Shown: positions 46,487 to 55,940, numbered from the stretch's first letter. The stretch is DNA of 64,000 bases from CBDFKJ01 sp965248805 (GCA_965248805.1 CBDFKJ010000009.1:124001-188000); one strand, 5' to 3'. Numbers and translations are program-made. The notes: generated by a model from the sequence alone, not told the origin.

Positions 46487-46909
46487 ATGACGGAAAATGT
46501 GACTGCGCGTCAGGCGCTCGATGGGCAGATTGACGCGGTCGAGGAAGCGTATGAGTTCATGTTGGCCTATGCCGCCCAGGGCCGTGACACCGATGTCGGC
46601 GCCACCGGGTCGGCATCCAATATCAGGGTGTTTCTCAACCGGGCCGTGGACGCGCTGGGGACTTTGGCTGACTCGATGGCGACCGAGATTGATTCAGATG
46701 GTCACCCCGGCGCCGCTGAGTTTCATGCGTTCGTCGATGTCCTGCGCGAGGACTCGCGCAAGGCGCGCATCGCGATTCAGCTCGTACTGGCGCAGCCGGC
46801 CATTAGTTCGCAGCTAATCGACAATCTCAACGCGTCGATCCACATCCGAGCGCTGCTGACGGATCTGTTCGTTGTCGACGAGGCGTTGAAGGTCAAGGCG
46901 CGAGCCTAG
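46487..46909 (+). CDS. Helical protein of unknown function, last gene of the hydroxylase operon
   Basis: A 140-residue, mostly helical acidic protein from ATG 46487. There are no membrane helices, signal or metal motifs. Heptad-like stretches (IDAVEEAYEFMLAYAAQG, VDALGTLADSMATEIDSDG) suggest a four-helix bundle. It follows the cytochrome gene by 9 bp in the same direction, so a chaperone or regulatory role for the enzyme is plausible but unproven. No family recognised. Confidence 0.65.
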   Translation: MTENVTARQALDGQIDAVEEAYEFMLAYAAQGRDTDVGATGSASNIRVFLNRAVDALGTLADSMATEIDSDGHPGAAEFHAFVDVLREDSRKARIAIQLVLAQPAISSQLIDNLNASIHIRALLTDLFVVDEALKVKARA

Positions 46910-47061
46910 GGCGCTCCTGGCCCTTCTTCCACGGATAGCTCGGGGCTGACTACGCAAGCGCCACCTGCGACTGCTGGGTGTCGTCGACGGCCCGACCTGC
47001 ACGCGAGTCTTTACGATTTCCCATTCGTGCCGGTTAGGCGTGCCGCGCCGGCATTCGAGAA

Positions 47062-48090
47062 GGCTCAATTCGCGAAGCGTATGCGTAGTGGTAGACTGTT
47101 CCCCGATTGGCGTGGGAGATCAGGCAGATGGATCGCGAGCGGTTTCGCGACTGGTTTTCGCATGTTGATGAGTTGACGGCGGCGCAGCGCAAGGAGGTCG
47201 CGGCGGTGTTGTCGGAGCTGTCGGAGGGCGCAGCCTCGCTGGCGGCGATCGAACTGGGCGTGGACGACGAGCGGTGCTGTCCTCATTGCGGCGGCGGCGG
47301 GGCGGTGTCGCGGGGCAAGGCACGCGGTCTGCGTCGCTATCGCTGCAAGGCCTGTGGGAAGACATTCGGCGCGCTCACCGGCACGGCGCTGTCGGGCCTG
47401 CACCACAAGGAGCGCTGGCTGGCCTTCGGCGCGTCGCTTGCCGAAGGCGAGACGATACGAGAGGCTGCCGAGCGCTGCGGGATTGCGCCGAGCACGGCGT
47501 TTCGCTGGCGCCACCGCTTTCTGGAGGCGGTTCGGCAAGCGCCGGACCGGCTTGCCGGGATCGTCGAGGCCGACGAGACCTTCGTTCTTGAGAGCCGGAA
47601 GGGAGAGCGGAAGCTGGACCGCAAGCCGCGCCGGCGCGGCGGCAAGGCCCGCAAACGCGGCCTCTCGCGCGAGCAGGTGCCGGTCCTGGTCGCCGCCGAC
47701 CGAGCCGGCGCGACCCTCAGCCATACCCTGCCCGCTCTCAACGCAGACAGCGTGAAGGAGGCGCTGGAGCCGGTCGTCGCCCGCGATGCCTTGCTCGTCT
47801 CCGACGCCAACCGCTGCTATCCGCCCGTCGCGGCGGCGCTCGACATCCCTCACGAGAGCATCAACGGCGCCGCCGGCGAGCGGGTCCGCGGCGCCCTGCA
47901 CATCCAGACGGTCAACAGCCGCCACAGCCAGATCAAGGGCTTCCTGCGAGGCTTCCACGGCATCGCTACCAAGTACCTCGACAGCTATCTCAGGTGGTTC
48001 CATCTCATCGAACTCGGCGACCGGCCGTCCCCGAGAGCCTGTCTCCAAGCGGCGATGGCTAAACCATGCCTACGGTTTGCGAATTGAGCC
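47062..48090. mobile_element. IS1595-family insertion sequence with 8-bp target duplication
   Basis: A 1029-bp element. Inward-reading ends: left GGCTCAATTCGCGAAGCGTA, right GGCTCAATTCGCAAACCGTA (18 of 20 identical). The flanks are identical 8-mers TTCGAGAA at 47054-47061 and 48091-48098, the target duplication length typical of IS1595. Intact ends and transposase suggest recent, possibly active insertion, here in the gap between the hydroxylase operon and the aldehyde dehydrogenase. Confidence 0.95.
47128..48087 (+). CDS. IS1595-family transposase
   Basis: A 319-residue transposase; ATG 47128 (MDRERFRDWF) is preferred over a non-ATG start 21 bases earlier. An N-terminal zinc ribbon (CPHCGGGGAVS, then RCKACGKTFG) is followed by a helix-turn-helix (TIREAAERCGIAPSTAFRW) and the ISXO2-like DDE/N catalytic domain: IVEADETFV, LLVSDANRCYPP and VNSRHSQIKGFLRGFHG. 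The stop codon lies inside the right terminal repeat. Confidence 0.93.
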   Translation: MDRERFRDWFSHVDELTAAQRKEVAAVLSELSEGAASLAAIELGVDDERCCPHCGGGGAVSRGKARGLRRYRCKACGKTFGALTGTALSGLHHKERWLAFGASLAEGETIREAAERCGIAPSTAFRWRHRFLEAVRQAPDRLAGIVEADETFVLESRKGERKLDRKPRRRGGKARKRGLSREQVPVLVAADRAGATLSHTLPALNADSVKEALEPVVARDALLVSDANRCYPPVAAALDIPHESINGAAGERVRGALHIQTVNSRHSQIKGFLRGFHGIATKYLDSYLRWFHLIELGDRPSPRACLQAAMAKPCLRFAN

Positions 48091-48179
48091 TTCGAGAAAC
48101 AGAACTGTTCATTCTGTTCGGACAATGCTCTGGCCTGCCGTGATTCGGGATTGTGCACGATATCGGCGATCTCGCGGGA

Positions 48180-49716
48180 ATGAGCCTCGTGGACACTGAG
48201 CGGATACTCCGCGAATTGAATGTCGACACCGGGCGTCTGGGCGACGGGGACTTGGCCGTGCGTTCGCCGGTCGATGGTGGCGTCATCGGCAAGGTCGAGT
48301 CCGACTCCGCCGGTTCGGCCGCCGCTACGATCGCGAACGCCTACGGGGCCTTTGCGACGTGGCGGAACGTCCCGCCACCGCGGCGCGGAGAGCTGATCCG
48401 GCTGTTCGGCGAATGTCTGCGGGCGCACAAATCTGCGCTCGGCGCCCTGGTCACGTTGGAGACCGGAAAGATCGCGGAGGAGGGACGCGGCGAAGTTCAA
48501 GAGATGATCGACATCTGCGACTTTGCCGTCGGGCTGTCGCGGCAGCTTTACGGCTTGACCATCGCCACCGAGCGTCCCGGCCACCGAATGATGGAGACCT
48601 GGCATCCGCTGGGCGTGGTCGGCGTCATCACTGCGTTCAACTTCCCGGTAGCCGTGTTCGCATGGAACGCGGCCTTGGCGATCGTGTGCGGCGACGCGGT
48701 GGTCTGGAAACCGTCGGAGAGAACACCGATCACCGCGCTCGCCTGTCTGCGCCTGTTCGAACAGGCAGCGGCCCAGTTCGGCGACGCTCGAAGTGGATTG
48801 CTCAACGTCGTCGTCGGCGACCGCACGCTGGGCGAGGCCATGGCCGACGACCGGCGCGTCGCCCTGGTCAGCGCGACCGGCAGCTGCCGGATGGGGCGGG
48901 AGTTGGCGCCGCGTGTCGCGGGGCGCTTCGGCCGCGTCCTGCTGGAGCTGGGCGGCAATAACGCGATGATCGTGGCGCCGACAGCCGATCTCGACATGGC
49001 GGTGCGGGCGATCCTATTTGCCGCCGTCGCTACTGCCGGTCAGAGGTGCACCAGCCTGCGGCGCCTCATCGTGCACGAAGACGTCTATGACGCGCTGATG
49101 GGCCGCCTACGCGCGGCCTATGCCGACATCGCCGTCGGCGATCCGCGCGATCCCGCGAACTTGGTGGGACCGTTGATCGATGCCGGTGCGTTCACCGCGA
49201 TGCAGAGGGCGCTGTCGGCTGCGCGGGAAGATGGCGGCCGCGTGCATGGCGGTGAACGCACCGCGCCCGGGCGTTGGCCGGACGCCTACTATGTCACGCC
49301 GGCGATCGTTGAAATGGCCGGGCCCACGGGCCTCGTCCGCGAGGAAACCTTCGCGCCGATCCTGTACGCTCTGAAGTACCGCTCGCTCGAGCAGGCGATC
49401 GCCATTCACAACGATGTGCCGCAAGGATTGGCGTCCAGCATCTTTACCACCGACCTGCGTCGAGGCGGAGCGCTTCATGGCGGCGGATGGTAGCGACTGC
49501 GGCATCGTGAACGTGAACATCGGCCCCAGCGGAGCCGAAATCGGCGGCGCCTTCGGTGGTGAAAAGGGAACCGGCGGCGGGCGTGAATCCGGCTCCGATG
49601 CCTGGAAGGCGTATATGAGGCGCGCCACCAACGCCATTAACTACTCGCGCGAATTGCCGCTGGCGCAGGGCATTCGCTTCGACATTGGCGGTGAGTCGAC
49701 TGGCCCTGCTTCTTGA
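48180..49716 (+). pseudogene. ALDH7-type aldehyde dehydrogenase (AASADH/P6C dehydrogenase-like), frameshifted
   Basis: It reads from ATG 48180 (MSLVDTERILREL) through WHPLGVVGVITAFNFPVAV, catalytic Glu in LLELGGNNAMI and Cys in TAGQRCTSLRR. At about 49461 the frame breaks (DLRRGGALHGGGW stop), but the next frame continues precisely with EAERFMAADGSDCGIVNVN and GAFGGEKGTGGGRESGSDAW to 49716, the ALDH7 ending. One extra C after GACCTGCGT explains it. ALDH7 enzymes oxidise alpha-aminoadipate semialdehyde in lysine catabolism. Confidence 0.87.
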
Positions 49717-49740
49717 GCCCTTAGGTTGCGGCGCGCTGCC

Positions 49741-49849
49741 ATGCGGATGATCGATGCGGCGCGGTTGCGCGAACTGCTCGATTGGCGGTCCCTGATAGAT
49801 GCGTTGCACGATATGTTCCGCCGCGGATGCGTGGCGCCACCGCGACACC
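49741..49849 (+). pseudogene. Ornithine cyclodeaminase/mu-crystallin family, 5' piece
   Basis: 36 codons: MRMIDAARLRELLDWRSLID, then FRRGCVAPPRH, the standard N terminus of this family. It is cut by an IS at 49850. It begins 25 bp after the aldehyde dehydrogenase, so the two formed an operon. A ketimine reductase role beside a lysine-semialdehyde dehydrogenase would make sense in lysine/pipecolate breakdown. Confidence 0.8.
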
Positions 49850-51142
49850 TGGAGACCTATAACAACCGGCCGATTTGGCGCGGATAAGGGTGTCCTGTTG
49901 GCCGATCCGTGCGGCGGGTGGATTTGACGGCGTTATTCGTCCGCGGTTTCGTTCTCAGCGGGGTGTTTTTTGGTCATACGGGCGGACTCATGCCATGGCG
50001 GCCCTGCGCTCATGGAAGATCAGACGCTGGAAATTATAGGCGAGGTTGGCGAGGCCTATCTTGGTCTCGGCCCGCTTGAGCCCGATGGTCCGGACGAACA
50101 GGCTCATGCGATCCTTCTGCTGGGCGAAGACATGCTCGACGCGTGCACGGACCGCTGACTTGCGGGCATTGGCCCGGGCGGTCGCCTTGGGCATGGCCCG
50201 GCCCGGCGGCTTCTTGCGGTGGATGTGGGAGATCCGACCCTTGCCCGCCAGCCACGCCTCGTTCGCCTTCGAGCGATAGGCGCTGTCAGCCCACACGCCG
50301 GCGGCCAGATTGTCGCCGGTGACGAGATGACGCAACATCTTGCCGTCATGGCGGGCGGCATCGGTCACCGCCGAGCCGCGGATGAAGCCGTAGGCCCGAT
50401 CGATGACGACATGATTCTTGTAGCCGAACACCGGGATCGCGATGTCGGGCACGCGCCGTTGCGCCCCGGCGGGGTTCTTGCGCCTTCCGGTCTTCACCGT
50501 CCACCGCGCGTCTGTGTCCTTCTGCGCCGCCTTGGCCGGCTGATCGGGCCAGATCTCGGACGCGCTCTTGCCCGCCTTGATCGCCCGCTTCTCGTCATCG
50601 CGGTGGCGCTGCTTGGGCGCCGATACCAGGGTCGCATCGACGATCTGCCCGCCCATCGCCAGATAGCCGCACCGGCGCAGCTCGCCATCGAAGGCGGCAA
50701 ACAGCTCATCCATCGCCCCGGCCCGGACCAGACGCTCGCGAAAGGTCCAGATGGTGTTCCGGTCCGGCGTCGGCGCTCCGAGATCGAAGCCCAGGAAGCG
50801 AAGCCAACTCAAGCGGTCGCGGATCAGAAACTCCATCCGCTCGTCGCTCACCGTGTGCCGCGCGGCCAGGACCAGAACCTTGAACATCGCCACCGCGTCG
50901 TAGGCCGGGCGGCCGCCTTTCGATCCGTCCGAATAGCCCAGCGCCGCCTCAAGCGGTGCGCGGAAAATCTCGAAATCGACAACCTTCGCCAGCACCTCCA
51001 ACGGATCGCCAGTCGCCGAAAGCTTGCGCAAATGATCCGGTAAGCCGAACAGGCCAGTCTGCCTCATCAATACCCCCCTCGAATCGAACCGCCGCAGAGA
51101 ATCACAACAAGGCAAAATTGGCGAGGTAAATAGAGGCGTCCA
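49850..51142. mobile_element. IS5-family element, copy 1
   Basis: About 1.29 kb, in reverse orientation to copy 2 at 52127. Ends: TGGAGACCTATAACAACCGG on the left and, reading inward from the right, GACGCCTCTATTTACCTCGC. CACC stands on both sides (49846-49849 and 51141-51144), a possible 4-bp target duplication. It interrupts the ornithine cyclodeaminase-family gene. Confidence 0.85.
49988..51067 (-). CDS. IS5-family transposase, copy 1
   Basis: A 359-residue transposase from ATG 51067 (MRQTGLFGLPDHLRKL). N-terminal DUF772 (GGRPAYDAVAMFKVLVLAAR, MEFLIRDRLSWLRFLGFDLG), then the DDE domain: first Asp in GGQIVDATLVSAPKQ, second in GVWADSAYRSKANEAWL, and Glu in VRARVEHVFAQQKDRMSLF. The protein is identical to copy 2; one synonymous base differs (GAC/GAT in PAYDAV). 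Both seem intact, so the element probably transposed recently. Confidence 0.93.
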   Translation of the reverse strand: MRQTGLFGLPDHLRKLSATGDPLEVLAKVVDFEIFRAPLEAALGYSDGSKGGRPAYDAVAMFKVLVLAARHTVSDERMEFLIRDRLSWLRFLGFDLGAPTPDRNTIWTFRERLVRAGAMDELFAAFDGELRRCGYLAMGGQIVDATLVSAPKQRHRDDEKRAIKAGKSASEIWPDQPAKAAQKDTDARWTVKTGRRKNPAGAQRRVPDIAIPVFGYKNHVVIDRAYGFIRGSAVTDAARHDGKMLRHLVTGDNLAAGVWADSAYRSKANEAWLAGKGRISHIHRKKPPGRAMPKATARANARKSAVRARVEHVFAQQKDRMSLFVRTIGLKRAETKIGLANLAYNFQRLIFHERRAAMA

Positions 51143-51637
51143 CCCTTCATCGCGTCGCAGTACCGGGCGCGGCCGACGCCACGCTCATGCTGATGCCGGG
51201 GTGGGAGGTCGGCGACAAGCTCGGCGTCAAGGTGGCAAGCTTCTTTCCCGCCAATGCCGCGCGCGGACTGGCGTCCGTCAACGCGGTCTATGCGTTGTTC
51301 AGCGCGGCCACGGGCGAGGCTTTAGCGATCATCGACGGCGGCGAACTCACCGCGCGGCGCACGGCGGCAACATCGGCGTTGGCGGCGGACTACTGCGCGC
51401 GCCCCGACGCGGCGCGTCTTCTCATTGTCGGCACCGGCCGGATCGCTGCCAACTTGATGGAGGCGCACACCGCGCGGCGGCCGATCCGCAGGATCAGCAT
51501 ATGGGGCCGCACGGCAAGCAAGGCCGAAGTGCTGGCCGAAAAGGCGAGGCAGCACGGTCTGGCTGCAGCGGCAGTGGACGATCTCGCGGCCGCCGTCGCC
51601 GAAGCCGACATCGTTTCGTGTGCGACGATGTCGCAGG
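51143..51637 (+). pseudogene. Ornithine cyclodeaminase/mu-crystallin family, middle piece
   Basis: It resumes with HRVAVPGAADATLMLMPGWE, continues through GVKVASFFPANAARGLASVN and IIDGGELTARRTAATSALAA (substrate/NADH region) and LLIVGTGRIAANLMEAH (Rossmann motif), and is cut again at ADIVSCATMSQ by the degenerate IS end at 51638. The C-terminal third is not found in the window. Normal members have about 310-330 residues; about 200 are present in total. Confidence 0.85.
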
Positions 51638-52126
51638 TGGAGACCTCCAACAACCGGGGGATTTGACGAAGATTTTGGTGTGCTGTCCGACTTTCGCTGA
51701 GATCGGCGGTGTTGACGTCCGCAACCATCCGCCGTTTCGTTCTCGGCGGAGGGTTTTGGCGCTATTCAGGCGGACTCATACCATGGCGGCCCTGCGCTCA
51801 TGGAAGATCAGACGCTGGAAATTGTAAGCCAGGTTGGCGAGGCCGATCTTGGCCTCCGCCCGCTTGAGCCCGATGGTACGGATGAAAAGGCCCATGCGAT
51901 CCTTCTGCTGGGCGAAGACGTGCTCCACATGCGCACGGACCGCTGACTTGCGGGCATTGGCCTGGGCGGTCGCCTTGGGCATGGCCCGGCCCGGCGGCTT
52001 CTTGCGGTGGATGTGGGAGACCCGACCCTTGCCGGCCAGCCACGCCTCGTTGGCCTTCGAGCGATAGGCGCTGTCAGCCCACACGCCGGCGGCCAGATTG
52101 TCGCCGGTGACGAGCTGACGCAACAT
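51638..52126. mobile_element. Diverged partial IS5-family element (3' half)
   Basis: It begins with the same end as the full copies (TGGAGACCTCCAACAACCGG) and runs to 52126, where copy 2 starts. It contains a 116-codon frame (51776-52126, leftward) equal to the C-terminal third of the IS5 transposase with several substitutions (MGLFIRTIGLKRAEAKIGLA versus MSLFVRTIGLKRAETKIGLA). It is an older relative truncated by the arrival of copy 2. Confidence 0.88.
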
Positions 52127-53421
52127 CTGGACGCCTCTATTTACCTCGCCAATTTTGCCTTGTTGTGATTCTCTGCGGCGGTTCGATTCGAGGGGGGTAT
52201 TGATGAGGCAGACTGGCCTGTTCGGCTTACCGGATCATTTGCGCAAGCTTTCGGCGACTGGCGATCCGTTGGAGGTGCTGGCGAAGGTTGTCGATTTCGA
52301 GATTTTCCGCGCACCGCTTGAGGCGGCGCTGGGCTATTCGGACGGATCGAAAGGCGGCCGCCCGGCCTACGATGCGGTGGCGATGTTCAAGGTTCTGGTC
52401 CTGGCCGCGCGGCACACGGTGAGCGACGAGCGGATGGAGTTTCTGATCCGCGACCGCTTGAGTTGGCTTCGCTTCCTGGGCTTCGATCTCGGAGCGCCGA
52501 CGCCGGACCGGAACACCATCTGGACCTTTCGCGAGCGTCTGGTCCGGGCCGGGGCGATGGATGAGCTGTTTGCCGCCTTCGATGGCGAGCTGCGCCGGTG
52601 CGGCTATCTGGCGATGGGCGGGCAGATCGTCGATGCGACCCTGGTATCGGCGCCCAAGCAGCGCCACCGCGATGACGAGAAGCGGGCGATCAAGGCGGGC
52701 AAGAGCGCGTCCGAGATCTGGCCCGATCAGCCGGCCAAGGCGGCGCAGAAGGACACAGACGCGCGGTGGACGGTGAAGACCGGAAGGCGCAAGAACCCCG
52801 CCGGGGCGCAACGGCGCGTGCCCGACATCGCGATCCCGGTGTTCGGCTACAAGAATCATGTCGTCATCGATCGGGCCTACGGCTTCATCCGCGGCTCGGC
52901 GGTGACCGATGCCGCCCGCCATGACGGCAAGATGTTGCGTCATCTCGTCACCGGCGACAATCTGGCCGCCGGCGTGTGGGCTGACAGCGCCTATCGCTCG
53001 AAGGCGAACGAGGCGTGGCTGGCGGGCAAGGGTCGGATCTCCCACATCCACCGCAAGAAGCCGCCGGGCCGGGCCATGCCCAAGGCGACCGCCCGGGCCA
53101 ATGCCCGCAAGTCAGCGGTCCGTGCACGCGTCGAGCATGTCTTCGCCCAGCAGAAGGATCGCATGAGCCTGTTCGTCCGGACCATCGGGCTCAAGCGGGC
53201 CGAGACCAAGATAGGCCTCGCCAACCTCGCCTATAATTTCCAGCGTCTGATCTTCCATGAGCGCAGGGCCGCCATGGCATGAGTCCGCCCGTATGACCAA
53301 AAAACACCCCGCTGAGAACGAAACCGCGGACGAATAACGCCGTCAAATCCACCCGCCGCACGGATCGGCCAACAGGACACCCTTATCCGCGCCAAATCGG
53401 CCGGTTGTTAGAGGTCTCCAG
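52127..53421. mobile_element. IS5-family element, copy 2
   Basis: An inverted, near-identical copy of the element at 49850. Its 5' end cuts the degenerate IS and its 3' end (GGCCGGTTGTTAGAGGTCTC) abuts a topoisomerase fragment. The outer flanks come from unrelated genes and do not share a duplication, so deletion or recombination at this copy joined two regions. Confidence 0.88.
52203..53282 (+). CDS. IS5-family transposase, copy 2
   Basis: Identical in protein sequence (359 residues) to copy 1. ATG 52203 follows GAGGGGGG. The DDE residues in VDATLV, WADSAYRS and VEHVFAQQ are all present. The two identical genes in inverted orientation can promote inversion of the 1-kb segment between them by homologous recombination. 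Confidence 0.93.
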   Translation: MRQTGLFGLPDHLRKLSATGDPLEVLAKVVDFEIFRAPLEAALGYSDGSKGGRPAYDAVAMFKVLVLAARHTVSDERMEFLIRDRLSWLRFLGFDLGAPTPDRNTIWTFRERLVRAGAMDELFAAFDGELRRCGYLAMGGQIVDATLVSAPKQRHRDDEKRAIKAGKSASEIWPDQPAKAAQKDTDARWTVKTGRRKNPAGAQRRVPDIAIPVFGYKNHVVIDRAYGFIRGSAVTDAARHDGKMLRHLVTGDNLAAGVWADSAYRSKANEAWLAGKGRISHIHRKKPPGRAMPKATARANARKSAVRARVEHVFAQQKDRMSLFVRTIGLKRAETKIGLANLAYNFQRLIFHERRAAMA

Positions 53422-54753
53422 CTCTATGACGGCGCGGGCAAGAAGGTCCTCACATATCCGCGCGCCGAGGTGCGCTACCTGCCGGAGAACGCGATCGCCG
53501 ACGTGCCGAAGATCGTCGCCGTCCTCGTGCCGTCGCAGCCGGTGATCCGCAAGGGGCGCAACGGCAGCTTCCACGACAAGGGCCTCGAGGGTGCGAGCCA
53601 CCACGCGGTGATTCCGAACGTCAACACGATCGGCGATCTGGGCAAGATTTGGCCGCGCTTGTCGAGCGACGAAAAGAAACTGTTCGACGCGATTGCGCGG
53701 TCCTATCTGGCATCGGTCATGCCCGATTACCGCTACCGGCAGACGACGGTGACGCTGGATGTCCTCGGCTTCGGGTTCCGCGCAGCGGGCCGCCAGCCGA
53801 TCGAGGCCGGCTGGCGCGATGCCTTTCCCGATTGGCGGCCGGCTGAGGAGAAGGGCGAAGGGGCGCAGGCGCTGCCGGTGCTGCGCGACGGGGAGACTGC
53901 CCGGCTGCACGACCCGGAGATCGAGGACAAGGAGACCCGGCCGCCGCCGCGCTACAAGGAGGGCACGCTGATCGAGGCGATGCAGAACGCTTGGCGCTTC
54001 GTGGAGGACGAGGCTCTTCGGGAGCGCCTCAGGGAGGCCAGGGGGATCGGCACGCCAGCGACGCGGGGTGAGATCATCGTGGGGCTCAAGAAGCAGGGCT
54101 TCCTGACGGTCCGGGACAAGAACATCGTGCCGAGCGACCGGGGGCTGGCACTGTTCGGGGTTCTGGAGCGCGCCGATCCGGCGCTGGTCGATCCGGGCGT
54201 GACGGCGGAGCTGGAGTGCCTGCTGGACGACGTTGTGCTCGGTAAGCAGGAGATGACGGTGGCGATCGACGCCATATGCGATGCCGCCCGGCGCATCATC
54301 GGCAGGTTGGGCGAGGGCGCCGCCGGCGGAGCGGCGGTTGCGCTCGGGGACGCTTCGGGCGGCTACAGCGGCAAGGATCGCCCGCCGACGGCGGCGATGA
54401 AGCGGTTTGCCGTGTCGATCGCCAAACGCAAGGGTATCAAGCCGCCTGCGGGCTACACGAAGTCGGCCTCCGTGTGCCGACAGTTCCTGGACCGGCACGC
54501 GCCCGCTCGCGCTGCCAGCAACACGGCGAGCACCGGAGCAACAGGAGCCAAGGCGCCGAGTGCGGCGCAACTGTCCTTCGCCGAGGCGATCGCGCGGGAC
54601 AGGGGTATCGCCGTTCCCGACGAGGTCAGGGCAAGTGCGGCCGCGACGTCGAAATGGATAGACACGAACCGGCGCCTCAAGTCGGCGGGCCGTGGCGGGG
54701 CTGCGGTATCCTCCAGGCCTGCGTCGACGGCGAGAAAAAGAATCCCCCGATAG
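53422..54753 (+). pseudogene. Topoisomerase III (TraE/TopB-like), N-terminal domain lost
   Basis: About 443 codons without a start. It opens LYDGAGKKVLTYPRAEVRYLPE, where the Tyr of TYPR is the catalytic tyrosine of type IA enzymes. GASHHAVIPN and RGIGTPATRGEIIVGLKKQG follow, then a C-terminal region with two repeated AAxxRFAxSIAxxKGI/P-type motifs (AMKRFAVSIAKRKGI; LSFAEAIARDRGI), characteristic of plasmid and ICE topoisomerases. The Toprim domain (first ~280 residues) is missing, cut by IS copy 2. It is a remnant of a conjugative or integrative element. Confidence 0.85.
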
Positions 54754-54879
54754 AGGGACTTCGCGCCGAATTTGTGGACTGCCCCCTGGTAGCCCGTAAC
54801 ATCGTATGTCTTTCTGCGGCTGGCTCGTGAGCGGCCGGTTTGCCTACTGTTGGCGTGCGGGGGTCGATCGGCGATCCAG

Positions 54880-55080
54880 CGCAGGCCGCACAGACCTCGT
54901 CGAGCCGTCCTAACGCCTCGATCACCTCGCGCTCGTTGGCCGCGGCGGCGGGCCCGGCCCCGTCCGCCGCGGTGCAAGCCGCGACGGTGCGGGCGGCGAT
55001 TTCGGGCGCCTGTAGCAGCCGGCGCACCTGGCCGACGACCAGCCCCTCTCTCCAATGCCGCAACCGAGCGCACCGCGCAG
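54880..55080 (-). pseudogene. Large serine recombinase, C-terminal fragment
   Basis: About 65 codons: LVVGQVRRLLQAPEIAARTV, then EREVIEALGRLDEV, which match the helical C-terminal segment of zinc-ribbon serine recombinases (usually followed by W-x-E-L-F-P-A-E-Q). After LDEV the match is lost, and no catalytic domain is present. It is a remnant of another mobile element. Confidence 0.5.
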
Positions 55081-55811
55081 CCCACGGAGCCTGTCTTGGT
55101 GCCCTTCGAGCAAACGCGGCAGCTTTCGAAATCATCTTTCGAGCGATCGGTAGTTTGATCGGGGTTTCGGTCGCCAGGCGACGGCGATCGCAAACCATCT
55201 CCGTCTCACTGAACGCCCAAATGGAGAGGGTTCGAACCGGGGTTCGTTCCCTCCGCCAAGCCTCACCCCCCAACTTTCTCCCGCCGCGCCGGGCGGCGTC
55301 GAAAAGCCCAGGTTCCGAGCGGGTTTCGGCCGCCGACCGTTGACCGCCGGTCCCGCGTTTCGGCCCGAATCCGCTCTCTCTCCGTCGATATTCACCGCGA
55401 CTGTTGACTGCGCCGATTCGGTACGGGATTTCCGACCGTAGAAATTTCAATGGGTTAGTGGGATTTGGAATTTCCGAAGTTGGAAGTTCGCTCGCCCGGG
55501 CGGGTGAAACCGGCATCCAACCCGGGCATTGAATTCATTGGGCGATTCCGATGCGCCGATACGCTGATGAACGGGCGCCTGCCGCGCCTGTGCCCGACCG
55601 GTTTCGGACCCGCCGCGCGGCGCCCGCGTGCAATCATGGCAAGCGGCGGTGACGACACAATGACGCGGGGATCCTTTGCCGACGAAATACCGCGCATGAC
55701 AAGTGAAAGTCTATGCGCCAGGCCAACACGGCACGAGGCCGGCAATCGGCTGAAGAGTGAGGACGGCGCGTCGAAACGCGCCGTCCTCACGACCACAACC
55801 GGCCTCGGGCC
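55081..55811. other. Intergenic, no recognisable gene
   Basis: About 730 bases. Long open frames here on both strands are rich in Arg/Pro/Ser and lack family character. A GGTTCGAACC and a TCCGCCA string occur near 55230-55258, but no tRNA can be folded around them. Probably decayed island sequence. Confidence 0.5.
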
Positions 55812-55938
55812 CTACCAGCTTGCCTGCATGCGCAGCATGACGCCGTGGCTCCGCGGCAGCATCGTTGGCCGGCTCACGGCGCTCGCCCTCGAGGCTGAGG
55901 TTGAGCGATGACCCGATCTCGAAGCGGCCGCCGATGGG
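55812..55938 (-). pseudogene. Outer membrane beta-barrel (autotransporter-like) C-terminal fragment
   Basis: About 40 codons: GGRFEIGSSLNLSLEGERRE, then, after a frame change, SHGVMLRMQASW and a stop at 55812. Alternating hydrophobic residues and a terminal Trp are how barrel proteins end. Only the last two strands are seen. It ends 2 bp from the integrase stop. Confidence 0.4.
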
Positions 55939-55940
55939 CC

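Noticed and set aside
51143..52126. Composite transposon formed by the two inverted IS5 copies
   Set aside because: The inner DNA is the middle of the interrupted ornithine-cyclodeaminase gene plus an older IS piece, continuous with the left flank, and the outer flanks show no shared duplication.
55200..55260. tRNA-Ser-like 3' end (GGTTCGAACC and TCCGCCA)
   Set aside because: The T-arm stem does not pair properly and no anticodon or acceptor partner is found upstream.
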